Assembly (NCBI GenBank): GCA_907163375.1
Contig: CAJQUW010005783.1
Location: 62,001 to 126,000, forward strand
Direction of reading: 5' to 3'
DNA: 64,000 nucleotides
Origin: Prostheceraeus crozeri
Taxonomy: Eukaryota > Platyhelminthes > Polycladida > Euryleptidae
Made by a program: the position numbers and the translations under genes. Under the pieces are notes generated by a model. The model was not told where the DNA came from and searched no databases. It was given only the letters and a program-made list of their open reading frames with translations. Of the stretch, positions 42,720 to 52,056 are shown piece by piece (the stretch's first letter is position 1; each line of letters begins with the position of its first letter).

Positions 42720-43126
42720 TTTTTCTTTATGGAAAGTTGAATGTGAATATCTGAAATCGCTTCAATCACTAGACTGCTACCATGATGGTTAAATGCGTTA
42801 AGACGTTCAGCAATTTTTATCATATGTCTTTTAAAAAATTCTTTGGGGTGATCTACCACTTCCATTGAATAAGAAGCAAAATGGAAAGAGCGACTTTCCA
42901 CCTCTTCCTTTCCAAAATGACTAAACTTAATTTTCTCAACAAATCGCCCCATGACAATGCTATCAGAGAATGTATTCATTAACTCTAGAAATAGAGTGCT
43001 AGCATCATCGACCACTAATTCGATGTCGGTCTCATCTTTATGAAAATGTATCACATAATCTTGAACAGCTCCTTTTAAACTTTGCTTATGAAAATGTAAT
43101 GTTCCGCATTCGTTTGAGAAAGACAT
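42716..43126 (-). CDS. Polinton C unknown 136-residue protein
   Basis: Open frame of 136 codons, overlapping the RING-like gene by four bases. Segments: LKGAVQDYVIHFHKDETDIELVVDDASTLFLELMNTF, then SFHFASYSMEVVDHPKEFFKRHMIKIAERLNAFNHHGSSLVIEAISDIHIQLS. The second part resembles the short region seen before PolB in some invertebrate Polinton genes (two helices, GSGW-like turn, strand), but the tryptophan is absent and no polymerase follows. Function unknown. Confidence 0.5.
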   Translation of the reverse strand: MSFSNECGTLHFHKQSLKGAVQDYVIHFHKDETDIELVVDDASTLFLELMNTFSDSIVMGRFVEKIKFSHFGKEEVESRSFHFASYSMEVVDHPKEFFKRHMIKIAERLNAFNHHGSSLVIEAISDIHIQLSIKKN

Positions 43127-43213
43127 GATCGCCCTTTATCTAACCCATCCATTGCATGAAAACAACAACTCTTCTCATTGTAACATTTATTGAACCACTA
43201 TAACAAGCATGCA

Positions 43214-43588
43214 TTATAAATCAATGGTTTGAAAGAGATAAAATAAATACAGCTGATAACTATCATACAGCGAGCAATGATAACCATACAGGACTTTGGC
43301 AGTGTTGAGGTAAGGAGGAAAGAAGCATTGGTTATGAACGTAGCTACTACAACGAACAGACAAAATAGGAACACATAAATCCTTAAAACGTTTCGTGACT
43401 TCATGATAATGTTGATTCACTCTACTATCCCAAGGCGGGAGCAAAATATCATCAATGATTAGATTGGGAAATACTTTCCTCTCCTTACCAGGATTATTAC
43501 AAAAGATGCGTATAACATTGAAAGTAGCTAACCATCGTTTAAAGTCAATAAGAAGAGCACTCTCACAAGAAAAGCCATAGTCTTGCAA
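43214..43588 (-). CDS. Polinton C unknown 124-residue protein
   Basis: Open frame of 124 codons. It contains CESALLIDFKRWLATFNVIRIFCNNPGKERKVFPNLIIDDILLPPWDSRVNQHYHEVTKRFKDLCVPIL and ends LYDSYQLYLFYLFQTIDL. The text has the look of a conserved enzyme-like fold (acidic IIDD, W, R, H), but I cannot name the family. The first ATG near 43586 may not be the true start, because the protein begins with conserved-looking text. Confidence 0.45.
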   Translation of the reverse strand: MQDYGFSCESALLIDFKRWLATFNVIRIFCNNPGKERKVFPNLIIDDILLPPWDSRVNQHYHEVTKRFKDLCVPILSVRCSSYVHNQCFFPPYLNTAKVLYGYHCSLYDSYQLYLFYLFQTIDL

Positions 43589-43795
43589 ATATTTCAGATT
43601 AAGTCCATGAATGTGTTTTTTTGCCCATTGATCAACATTGGGATCGCAGTTGGCATGTTAATGATAGACACTAACAATCTGATATGTCCAATTGTTCATA
43701 GCAATAGCACTGAGCTCCTGTACAGGTTCACCCTCACAATCCATAAAAATGATGATAGAAGCCTAAAACGGAAATTACATATCTAAGGAAACGTT

Positions 43796-44053
43796 CTATA
43801 ACATATTACAAAATGAAGAATTACATCGATGCTTTTCACGACAAAATACACAAATGATATGATGGCAACGAAGAAGTAAAATGTATCTAATAAGACCACG
43901 TCTACGACACTCAAAGCACATAAGCGAATTGTCATAGGGTAGAGTTAGGAAAGGACTAGTAATTCTCCTTCTTTGATTTGCGTTTTGATGCAGCATTCTT
44001 CTCCGACTTGCGCTTCGTACCACTGCTGTTAAGGATTTGATCAATTGTGTCAT
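43796..44053 (-). CDS. Polinton C second Cys/His-rich small protein
   Basis: 85-codon frame overlapping the end of the gene at 43956-44570. After a basic region (RRMLHQNANQRRR) it has MCFECRRRGLIRYILLLRCHHIICVFCREKHRCNSSFC. That is C-x2-C, C-H-H-x3-C-x2-C and C-x4-C, a RING-like spacing distinct from the protein at 42357. It may be a separate gene or a downstream exon. Moderate support because of the ordered cysteines. Confidence 0.45.
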   Translation of the reverse strand: MTQLIKSLTAVVRSASRRRMLHQNANQRRRITSPFLTLPYDNSLMCFECRRRGLIRYILLLRCHHIICVFCREKHRCNSSFCNML

Positions 44054-44570
44054 CCACGTTGGGTGGTTTTGGAATATATAGGATGGATTCCATATGCATG
44101 GAGAGAGAGGCTATTTTATTATCCTTGTGTCGTTCATAATATAGCCCATTCACTTTGAAAAGGATATCCCAAGTACCTTCTCCGAGCTCATCACATCTGA
44201 TGGGTATTGAATGATCTCCATCCTTTTTATAATAACTACACCAATGTGATACCGGTAGGCAAATTTGATTACCATCCCAAATCTTTCTATAGGGAGTATC
44301 CTTGTCATCTCTCGCCTTCCACTCTTGAGCAAGAGGAGTAGGAATGTCCATATTTAATGTCACATACTCCTCAATAATATCAAGTTGGTGGCGAATGTAC
44401 GGACTCACGGGGATCAGTATGTAGTCCCCATACTGATTGTGCATTATCTTGACATCCGTGGAAGGGAGCATTCCCGTTTGGAGTACTACGCCATGATCTT
44501 CATAACGCAAGCCTTGTTTAAATTTACGCTGTAGCGGTGTAGGATTATGTACCTTAGTTGTTTCTTCCAC
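43956..44570 (-). CDS. Polinton C unknown 204-residue protein with nuclear-type tail
   Basis: Open frame of 204 codons. The body is rich in aromatic and polar residues with strand-like spacing (YGDYILIPVSPYIRHQLDIIEEYVTLNMDIP, then WDGNQICLPVSHWCSYYKKDGDHSIPIRCDELGEG). The C-terminal 30 residues are basic (TKRKSEKNAASKRKSKKENY), suggesting nuclear localisation. It is the first sizeable gene after the right TIR region. I know no family. Confidence 0.5.
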   Translation of the reverse strand: MEETTKVHNPTPLQRKFKQGLRYEDHGVVLQTGMLPSTDVKIMHNQYGDYILIPVSPYIRHQLDIIEEYVTLNMDIPTPLAQEWKARDDKDTPYRKIWDGNQICLPVSHWCSYYKKDGDHSIPIRCDELGEGTWDILFKVNGLYYERHKDNKIASLSMHMESILYIPKPPNVDDTIDQILNSSGTKRKSEKNAASKRKSKKENY

Positions 44571-44891
44571 TGGCCTCAGTTGTAGATGATCTGATCGTAG
44601 CGAATTTTGTAACGTTTGACCGCCATTTTGTCCTACTAGTGCAGCAGATGGAGTAGATGCCTGAAAATGAAAAAGATTGTATTAAGTTTACGTTCAAGGG
44701 AGGAGAGGGAGGAAAGTAGCGACTTACCATTTTAGTTGGATAATAGAATAGGGAACTAGAGAGAGAAAATGTGCGTCCGTCACTCGTGCGATTCAACGAT
44801 GGAATGATTCTCACTGTGGAAGGCTCGCTATTTATATAGAAATGCTTGATTCTCATTGGATGATGATCCTCATTGGACAATAACATCAAGT

Positions 44892-45734
44892 TGATTCCAA
44901 ATCTGAAATCCGTTTTCCAATCCGATGCTTCGTTTTGAAGCTACAGCCCAAAACGTCCCAAATTCTAACTCTGTCGTTTTTCGCCAATGTCCCAAAATCT
45001 TAAATGGCGTCTCACATCTAAACGAAGACATATATGAACAAGCCGTTTGTTTCACTGAATTTGTCTCACTCTTAGCTTTCAAACGAGCTATGGCACGATA
45101 AAATCCGTCCACTGGAAGCCAAAATCGAAGCGAGCTCTCCCGAGGGGGGGGGGACGTCAGCGAAAATTTTTCTCTCCGATTGCGTTCAAATTCACCATAC
45201 CGATGCAGAATTTCACGCTGAATCCGAATCTGGCCTCCGTTTTCCCATCCAATGCTTCGTTTTGGCTCCACATAAGGCAGCCATCGCAAAAATTCTAACT
45301 CTGTCGTTTTTTCGAAAAATTATGAAAATTTTTTCTCTCCGATTGACTTGAAACTCACCATACAGATAGAAAATTTCACGCTGATTCCAAATCTGAAATC
45401 CGTTTTCCCATCCGATGCTTCGTTTTGAAGCTACAGCCCAAAACGTCCCAAATTCTAACTCTGTCGTTTTTCGCCAATGTCCCAAAATCTTAAATGGCGT
45501 CTCACATCTAAACGAAGACATATATGAACAAGCCGTTTGTTTCACTGAATTTGTCTCACTCTTAGCTTTCAAACGAGCTATGGCACGACAAAATCCGTCC
45601 ACTGGAAGCCAAAATCGAAGCGAGCTCTCCCGAGGGGGGGGACGTCAGCGAAAATTTTTCTCTCCGATTGCGTTCAAATTCACCATACCGATGCAGAATT
45701 TCACGCTCAATCCAAATCTGGCCTCCGTTTTCTC
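44892..45734. repeat. Tandem duplication (490-bp period) inside right end of Polinton C
   Basis: Sequence from 44892 (TGATTCCAAATCTGAAATCC) to about 45255 recurs from 45382 to 45734, an offset of 490 bp, with few differences. The outer copy merges into the right TIR at 45551. The left end of the element carries only one such unit, so the right end grew by duplication or unequal exchange. Open frames inside are by-products of the repeat. Confidence 0.85.
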
Positions 45735-46000
45735 ATCCGAGCACTCCTTCCACTCGAAACAGCCCATTTTACAACCCAACATTCAGCAGATTGCACGAAA
45801 AACATCACACACTATAGCCTCAAGACAAATCCTGGCGGTCGCCCAAGTCCACCACGACACTCTGCCGTTCCAGAGGGGGGGGAGTCAGCGAACATTTTGT
45901 GAACGGGAACCAACCTGGCCGGCACACCACGACAGACCACAACCTCTGTCGTTCCAGAGGGGGGGGGCGCCGGTCGGGTGTTCGCCGTTTTCTTACTACT
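45551..46000. repeat. Polinton C right terminal inverted repeat
   Basis: Inverse of 38967-39417. It ends CTTACTACT at 46000 and is followed by the target duplication ATTGTG at 46001-46006. Confidence 0.93.
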
Positions 46001-46009
46001 ATTGTGGAC

Positions 46010-46215
46010 CGAAAATGTATAATATTACAAATGATGGTACGTGCGTATCTGTATTATAGTTGCAAACTTCTATATCACAGTTCAGTTTTTCTGAATTACT
46101 ATTTCCATTTCGATATTACAAATGACGATATGTATATTACACTTGACAATTTCGATATTGCAGATGCAATTTCTATATTACAAATTGATGCTGCTATTAC
46201 AGTTGACGCTTTCTA
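46010..46215. repeat. Degenerate minisatellite TATATTACAAATGAC-like
   Basis: Eight or more diverged units of about 22-26 bp built on (T/C)-ATATTACA-AT-GA(C) follow Polinton C, for example at 46019, 46110, 46130, 46155, 46170 and 46190. No coding content. Confidence 0.6.
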
Positions 46216-47619
46216 TATTTCACATCGGAATGGTGTAGTTTTATACGGTCTTGGAAGAAAATGAAAAATAAACGAATTGTGCAATCGCAAAACCAAAAAA
46301 TATATATTTCTTTCCCAACAATAAACATAGAAGCAGGAAACATGTTATGAAAAGATCAAAATACGAGCGTATCTTCCCATACACTTCCATTACTTAACAG
46401 TGAAGACCCATTACCTGTATCCTGCCTCCGCTTCAATTATCAAGTCTCTCTATAGATAGGCCTATGCAAAATACTTTAGCTACTATCCTCGCCAGCACGA
46501 ATTTGATACGGAAAGAGGGGCACCATGATCGAAAATCACATGCCTGTATAATATAATTCTGTAATCAAACATTTCCAATCTGAATTCTGCATGCGTGCTA
46601 TCAGCTGATTATGAACATGCATAAGTATAGATGAAGATCGGAAGATCGGAACAAGACAACTGAAGTGCAGTTTTTGAATGAATTTCCTTGATAACAAATG
46701 TTTTGTCATTTTATGGCATACAAGTATCAAATTCAAATAGTCGATCATCAATTATCATACATCCCAGTGAAAAATGTGCCATCGTTTCGATGGCGCATAT
46801 CGCCATCGAAAGAATTACATGGAGAATTAGCTGAAAATTGCATTGATAGATTGATCGTGACGAAAAGATTAAGAGCAATTAAAAAATTTACCACAACCAC
46901 AAGGAGACACCATGACGATCAATCGACAGAGCGATAGTAAGGTGATGAATCGATGAGTCACTGACAAACCATAATCAAGGAACACATATGCTGCAGAAAT
47001 CAATCAATCAACAGCAACATGAGTTTGCGGTTAACTGTTGCCATCAATTATGAGCAATAACTCGACAACATATGGCGACATAATGTCCATAAGTCAAGTG
47101 GCGACCTGGCGATATGATCGCCATCATCGTATCGTCATTGATCAGACAGATTTTTTTCACTGGAATATAGCTTCCATGACTGACATTTCAAACAACTTGT
47201 CTCGCCTGTCTCCGCTTCCTTAAAGTTTAATTTATTAAAAATTCTCAAAAGATTTGCGAAATTCTTCAATGAAATTTGTTGATCCGCTTGAATTGATTTG
47301 AAAATATATAGCCTTATCAAACATCTAGTCTACATGTATATCTAGGACTATCCTTTCAGCTAAACCTGTGTCAGCCACACGTAGCCTACAGATGAGGAGA
47401 CCGGAATAAGGAAGTCTTTCCGTATAGGAATAATAAAATAAGGATTAGTCTTTCCTGATTAATAAGGATTAGTGACGCTGAAGTTCAACATAAAGAATTT
47501 TTAATGAAAACTGACTGTAATGATCACTTTGCATGTCTGCCATTTTACATATCAGTTGGTTCGAATGATTCATGATCATGAATTTGCATAAAAATGTTAC
47601 TCGATCAAAGACATATTGA
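46216..47619. other. Gene-free stretch with GGCGAT/ATCGCC hairpins
   Basis: No gene supported. TTTCGATGGCG-CATAT-CGCCATCGAAA at about 46785-46811 is a perfect 11-bp-stem hairpin. Related GGCGACCTGGCGATATGATCGCCATC is at about 47100-47127. Together they may be ends of a decayed small element of about 350 bp. Confidence 0.45.
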
Positions 47620-47821
47620 GGCTGTTCATTAACTAAAATTATGCGGCAGAAAATTAAACCGATTTAATTATTCTGCTGGCAGAATCAGCTGACTTTTTGA
47701 AAGACGGTATAACACTGAAATCGGCAGAATATTCAGTCGGTTTCGGTGCTATAGCGTCGGTCATTAAGTCAGCTTGTAAACTTTTATTTTCTGCCTGCAG
47801 AATTTTAGTTAGTGAACAGCC
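47620..47821. mobile_element. 202-bp MITE with TIRs
   Basis: The left end GGCTGTTCATTAACTAAAAT continues TATGCGGCAGAAAATTAAA. The right end reads TTTATTTTCTGCCTGCAGAATTTTAG... and finishes GTGAACAGCC, the inverse of the left over about 38 bp with few mismatches. No target duplication is clear. The ends recall short hAT-like or unclassified MITEs; class uncertain. Confidence 0.75.
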
Positions 47822-47849
47822 CCATTATGTTTGAGTTAAATATCTTGGT

Positions 47850-47985
47850 GGTTGTTCGTTAACGAAAAATTCGGACTAAGCTAAAATAATTAAATCGATT
47901 TAATTATTCTGCCGGTAGAACGATCAGTTGTGAACGCCGGCATAACAGCGAAACCGACTGGATATCCTGCCGCTTTCGGTGAACA
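47850..47985. mobile_element. Diverged second copy of the MITE
   Basis: GGTTGTTCGTTAACGAAAAA, followed by AAATCGATTTAATTATTCTGCCGG and a CGAAACCGACTGGATATCCTGCCG segment, parallels the MITE at 47620-47821. The right end is degraded. Two related copies lie within 30 bp of each other. Confidence 0.5.
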
Positions 47986-48925
47986 CGCATGCAATTTCTT
48001 TGCTAGTTGTAATCCAAAAACAACTTAAAGAACTGGAGTGGGCATGAACATCTTTAAGGCACAGCACGTCGATCGTGGAAAAATGTCATGACAATTAGGG
48101 TACCTATACACAATGGAGGCTTCCACTTGATGAAATTGGAAGGCAAAGCAGCTGATCAGTGTAATTTTGTAAAGATTCACGGATATCGATGATCATTTGT
48201 ATTTCTGTTCAGATGCATTTTGAAAAAATTTCACATGTACAACTATATAGTGATGAAAATTTTCCGTGGAACATTATGGATAAAATTGGAAAATTATGGA
48301 AAAATTTGAAAGTTTTGATTTTTTTGATAGGCCTTATAATTTGAGCTCTTCCACTGCCGAGGCAGCTACGTACCAATAAATTGGGTCTAAAACTCTTAAT
48401 TTCATAATTAATTCGATTAAAGCGATCGTAGCAATACGAGTTCCGTCCGCGAATTTTTGAACCTTTGCGTCCTGGCGTCCTTTGCCAGCAGTGGCTTGTG
48501 CCATTTTGTTAGCATTTTTAATTTTCACAGACACCGTTTGGGATAACGTGAATCTTGCTTTACAATAGGGGTATAATTTCATGCAATGTGAAAGATCTGG
48601 AGCAAAAATAATGTACTTTATTTTGGAGTTTGCTAATTGTTAGCTTGAAAGTTAATTAAGCTTTATTATGCAGCTTTAATTAGTGATGCAAATTCCTCAT
48701 GTATTGATGAACAAGTGAAAGCACACAGTCCACGCAGCATTCATGAGCGACCATATTGGAGGACATAAAGACTGTAAACTCGTGAGATATTTGGACACTA
48801 AAGATATCTGTGATGAGTAAAATAATATCTATGATAGCTTCTAACTTCTGGCGTATATTGTCCGACATCTTCGCTGAGGATTCTCCATTTCTAGTTCAGA
48901 TGGTTCAGATAGTTCCAATTCGATT
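47986..48925. other. Gene-free stretch
   Basis: A minus-strand 82-codon frame at 48334-48582 has no domain. A run of TGGAAAATTATGGA-like units lies at about 48270-48310. No other structure seen. Confidence 0.4.
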
Positions 48926-49090
48926 TCAGATCTACCCAAATGAATTTCAGATATGATCCAGAATGGAGATCTCCAGTTGAATTCAAGATCTTTTCAAAGT
49001 TGATCTTCTGACGGATATCTGAAACTCAGCAAGAGAAATCTCAAATCCATCTAATGTCTGAAATTCATTTGGAAAGATCTGAAATAGACA
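48926..49090. repeat. Foldback element rich in AGATCT
   Basis: ATTTCAGATCT-CCCAAATGAATTTCAGA near 48931 is matched in inverse by TCTGAAATTCATTTGG-AAAGATCTGAAAT near 49058-49086. Several AGATCT and GATATC-like sites lie between. Total about 160 bp; probably a MITE. Confidence 0.65.
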
Positions 49091-51182
49091 TGGAAAAGGT
49101 GTATCCCAGTTGGCTATAAAAGTCAACATACAGGGATGATAGAGAAGTTTTCGGTCTTTGAATATTACAGTCTTTTCAGACGACTATGATAGTCTCCAAA
49201 ACAAAGGCAAAAATGTCAATCACCGAAAAATAAATTTCAAAATTTTCCAATGGAAAATTTTAGCGGACAATTTTCCATTTGCATCATTATGTACAACCAT
49301 GTGTACAACAGATCGCCTTAGCGACGAGCCTAGCTGTTGCACGCTTCAGTAATTTGATTTTCATTAAGATCCAACCTATCTTTGGACCTAGCAACATTGA
49401 TCTAAATCGGCTCCTTAATAAACAGCTGAAATGACCAAACAAGCCACTATTGTCCATTTCAGTCCAAAGATGTTCAAGTTCACTATGGCTTCAGCAAAGC
49501 GGAAATTCGGGTTTCTACATTAATGTTATTCGCGAGCACTTGCACACCGATAACAAGCCTAACTCTGTCAATCAGATTCCATCAAAGAGGTTTGGATTCC
49601 ATGGATCACATAAAAGATTGCATGATATTATTTGATTCGCGTGAGATGATCTTGTTCTGAATATCTCGGACTTGTTCGTGTGCTACAAATTTCCCAAAGA
49701 CATTGAAGTGCTTAATGTTCGATGTCTATCATAGTACCATTTCTTTGTAATGGTACATGGTCATATCAGGATTTCTGACTATGAAAGGCAAACGTCAGAT
49801 GCACAGACATCGGATTACATAATTTATAGACATCAGAATCCGATGTCTATGGCATAGAGTAAGTGTATTAGGTAGAGTGGTAATTCCGCATATTAAATCC
49901 CCAATGTACATACACTTTCGATTTAATTAAATGAATTCGGGGGGGACATAGTTGTTATTGTTGCCAAATGTGAGATATGCAAAATTTTGCGGTTTTAAAG
50001 AAATTACCGCGGATGATCATGATTGTAATGCAGAAGAAATGATGGTATTTCACAGATTCTCAGTGTCATGACGGCCTTGGAGATTTAATGTTTGTTAAAT
50101 TAGCAATTCGATGGGTTCTTATTACTTTCATACTCAACCTCAAGAGTATTTTCCTATGCGTGATCATATCACAGGCAACCTGCCACTGGTAGAGCAAAAT
50201 CACATAATCAAAGACAAATGACTTCATTTAACTTTGAAAAATGTAATGGTTCCGCATAACTATTCAGATTCATGAAATGAAACATGAATTAAGTAAATCA
50301 TAAAAATGCCAGTGAAAATTGAATTAAAAAGTTGAAATTTCAGCCAAGAACGAATGATATCACGATTTCTTCTTGAAGACCCATTGCAATACGGATCTTG
50401 AAATTCCCTAGATAATCAGCCTAATTTTCACTTAGTTAGGCTGATTATTAGCAAATACTCATGCCTGATATCCAACTTGTTTCATACTATTCATATAAGG
50501 GCGTCATCTCGGTAGTGTATAAATTTGCAAACTTTTGCCTTTTTTAAAACTGCTCAAATAATTTTTGAACCACGGGAACGCAATCTCTGCAAAAAACTGA
50601 ATCCTTCAATATAAAAATTTTCACTCTATACAGATTCTTTTTTTATGATCAATGGTCAGATGCTTAAAATGTTGATGGAAAGGCAAATTCATAATTGCCT
50701 CATACAGCGATTTTTGACTGAATGCAACATGCTGCACGATGAAGATCCTTCACTCCCCGCTGTTCACATTCTGATATTTACTATACTCAAAAACTATTTC
50801 TTCCGTTGCAGCAGGTACATCTCATTTAATTGTGATGCAGACATTGTTTAACTGTCATGCCGCTGAAACTTGGTGAAAATCAATGTATTGCAGATAGTCA
50901 TGCAGTCTGAAAAATGCTACCGAACTATAACTCACAACCTAAAAAGGCTAGGCTCACAAAAATAATTGAACGTATGTTTAACTTGAAATTATATAAATAA
51001 TTGAATGGTTGTGATTGGTCACTATCTGTATTTTTAATTCTTCAATTAATTTTTACATGCTGCTTGCGATTTTAAATGTTAAGCATGGAAAATTGAATTC
51101 CAGCTTTGCGTGAATGACATTTCGAAATTTCATTAAAATCTTTTCATTGGTTAAAAACATATGCAAATTGATCCAATCCGAA
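49091..51182. other. Gene-free stretch
   Basis: Short palindromes such as CATAGACATCGGATTCTGATG-like pairs near 49720-49860 are present, plus one direct inverse CTAATTTTCACTTAGTTAGGCTGATTA near 50420. No protein or RNA gene recognised. Confidence 0.45.
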
Positions 51183-52056
51183 CGAAGCGCTTTTCAATGC
51201 ATGGGCAACGCGTTGGTAAAGTTGTACTCATCATTTATCAGTTTGGAAATACCACCAAGTTAAAATCAGCTGTAGCAACTTCAAATAGAGTCAATTTCAA
51301 ACAAGCTGCAATTGCATCTAAAGAAAAATGGCTGAAATTAATTTTTAAATATCAAGATGCAAAAGTGCCCGTACATGAAAGGCACCTCAGTACTTTTCTT
51401 CTCAATAGGCATAACATAGCTACAGGATGGCTTATTCATAAGTTGAGTACAATTTTTGCACGTATTAACCTATGTAGACAATAACCTCATCGATGTACTC
51501 CTTTCGACCCCAGTTCTGAGCGATTTTCGAGTTCTTTTCCTTTTCCTGCGTTTCTCATCTCTTTCCAAAGAAAGCAACAGGCATATTCTGGGCAAATCAG
51601 TCACGATATTTCGATTGAACGCAAAGCCGAGGTCTGATTCTCAATAAGGAAAATAACCTCGACCCTCCTACGCGAATATGCTGTAATTCGACCAAGAATT
51701 AGGGATTGGTCGTCAGTGCTTGATTATCACTGAGTGAATCCACTTCAGATAGGCAGAATGGACCACTATGAGCCATATTTTAACTAATGAATGCAAATTA
51801 AGGCCGAAATATCCATTAGGAAAAATAACCCACAACACGCGGAATTTGAAATCTTTGATAGATGTTAAAATCGATGTAACAGACAGATGGAGCTTGTGAC
51901 AGCCAGCTAATAGGCAGAAATTGAAAAGAGCACATCAATTTATCTATATATGTAGCCAACGCATTATACAGAAGAGTAGATTTGATAACCCCATTTTATG
52001 GGGTCAAGATGACTTAATTTATGGGGTCGAAATGTCAGGGGGTCGAAATGACTTGA
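51183..52056 (-). repeat. 0.87 kb dispersed repeat, copy 2 (inverted)
   Basis: Reverse complement of 27232-28103, about 24 kb away, with only scattered differences. It abuts the gypsy remnant at 52057 on the right. See copy 1 for end sequences. Confidence 0.75.

Larger units (their letters stand above)
38967..46000 (-). mobile_element. Polinton copy C: complete-length, 7.0 kb, TIRs and 6-bp TSD
   Basis: It is bounded by ATTGTG at 38961-38966 and 46001-46006, a 6-bp duplication as Polintons make. Inverted repeats of about 450 bp begin with AGTAGTAAG, matching the usual Polinton AG start. All recognised genes run on the minus strand, in transcription order: two unknown proteins, a further unknown, RING-like protein, basic pX-like protein, packaging ATPase, a basic-tailed protein, a Cys-rich small protein, and integrase with chromodomain. 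No capsid, PolB or protease was recognised. Both TIRs are nearly identical, so the insertion is fairly young. It looks structurally whole at both ends, with about one or two breaks visible in genes. Confidence 0.9.

Noticed and set aside
44870-46059. Open frames of 129-214 codons at the right end of Polinton C
   Set aside because: They run through the TIR and the 490-bp tandem duplication, occur on both strands, repeat each other's text and have no domain. They are by-products of the repeats.
46001-46300. Continuation of the mariner fragment beyond Polinton C
   Set aside because: If Polinton C had split an existing gene, the minus strand here should encode the N-terminal half. It shows only the minisatellite, so the transposase was probably already truncated.
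48334-48582. 82-codon minus-strand frame
   Set aside because: No domain, no neighbours of similar strand or composition.
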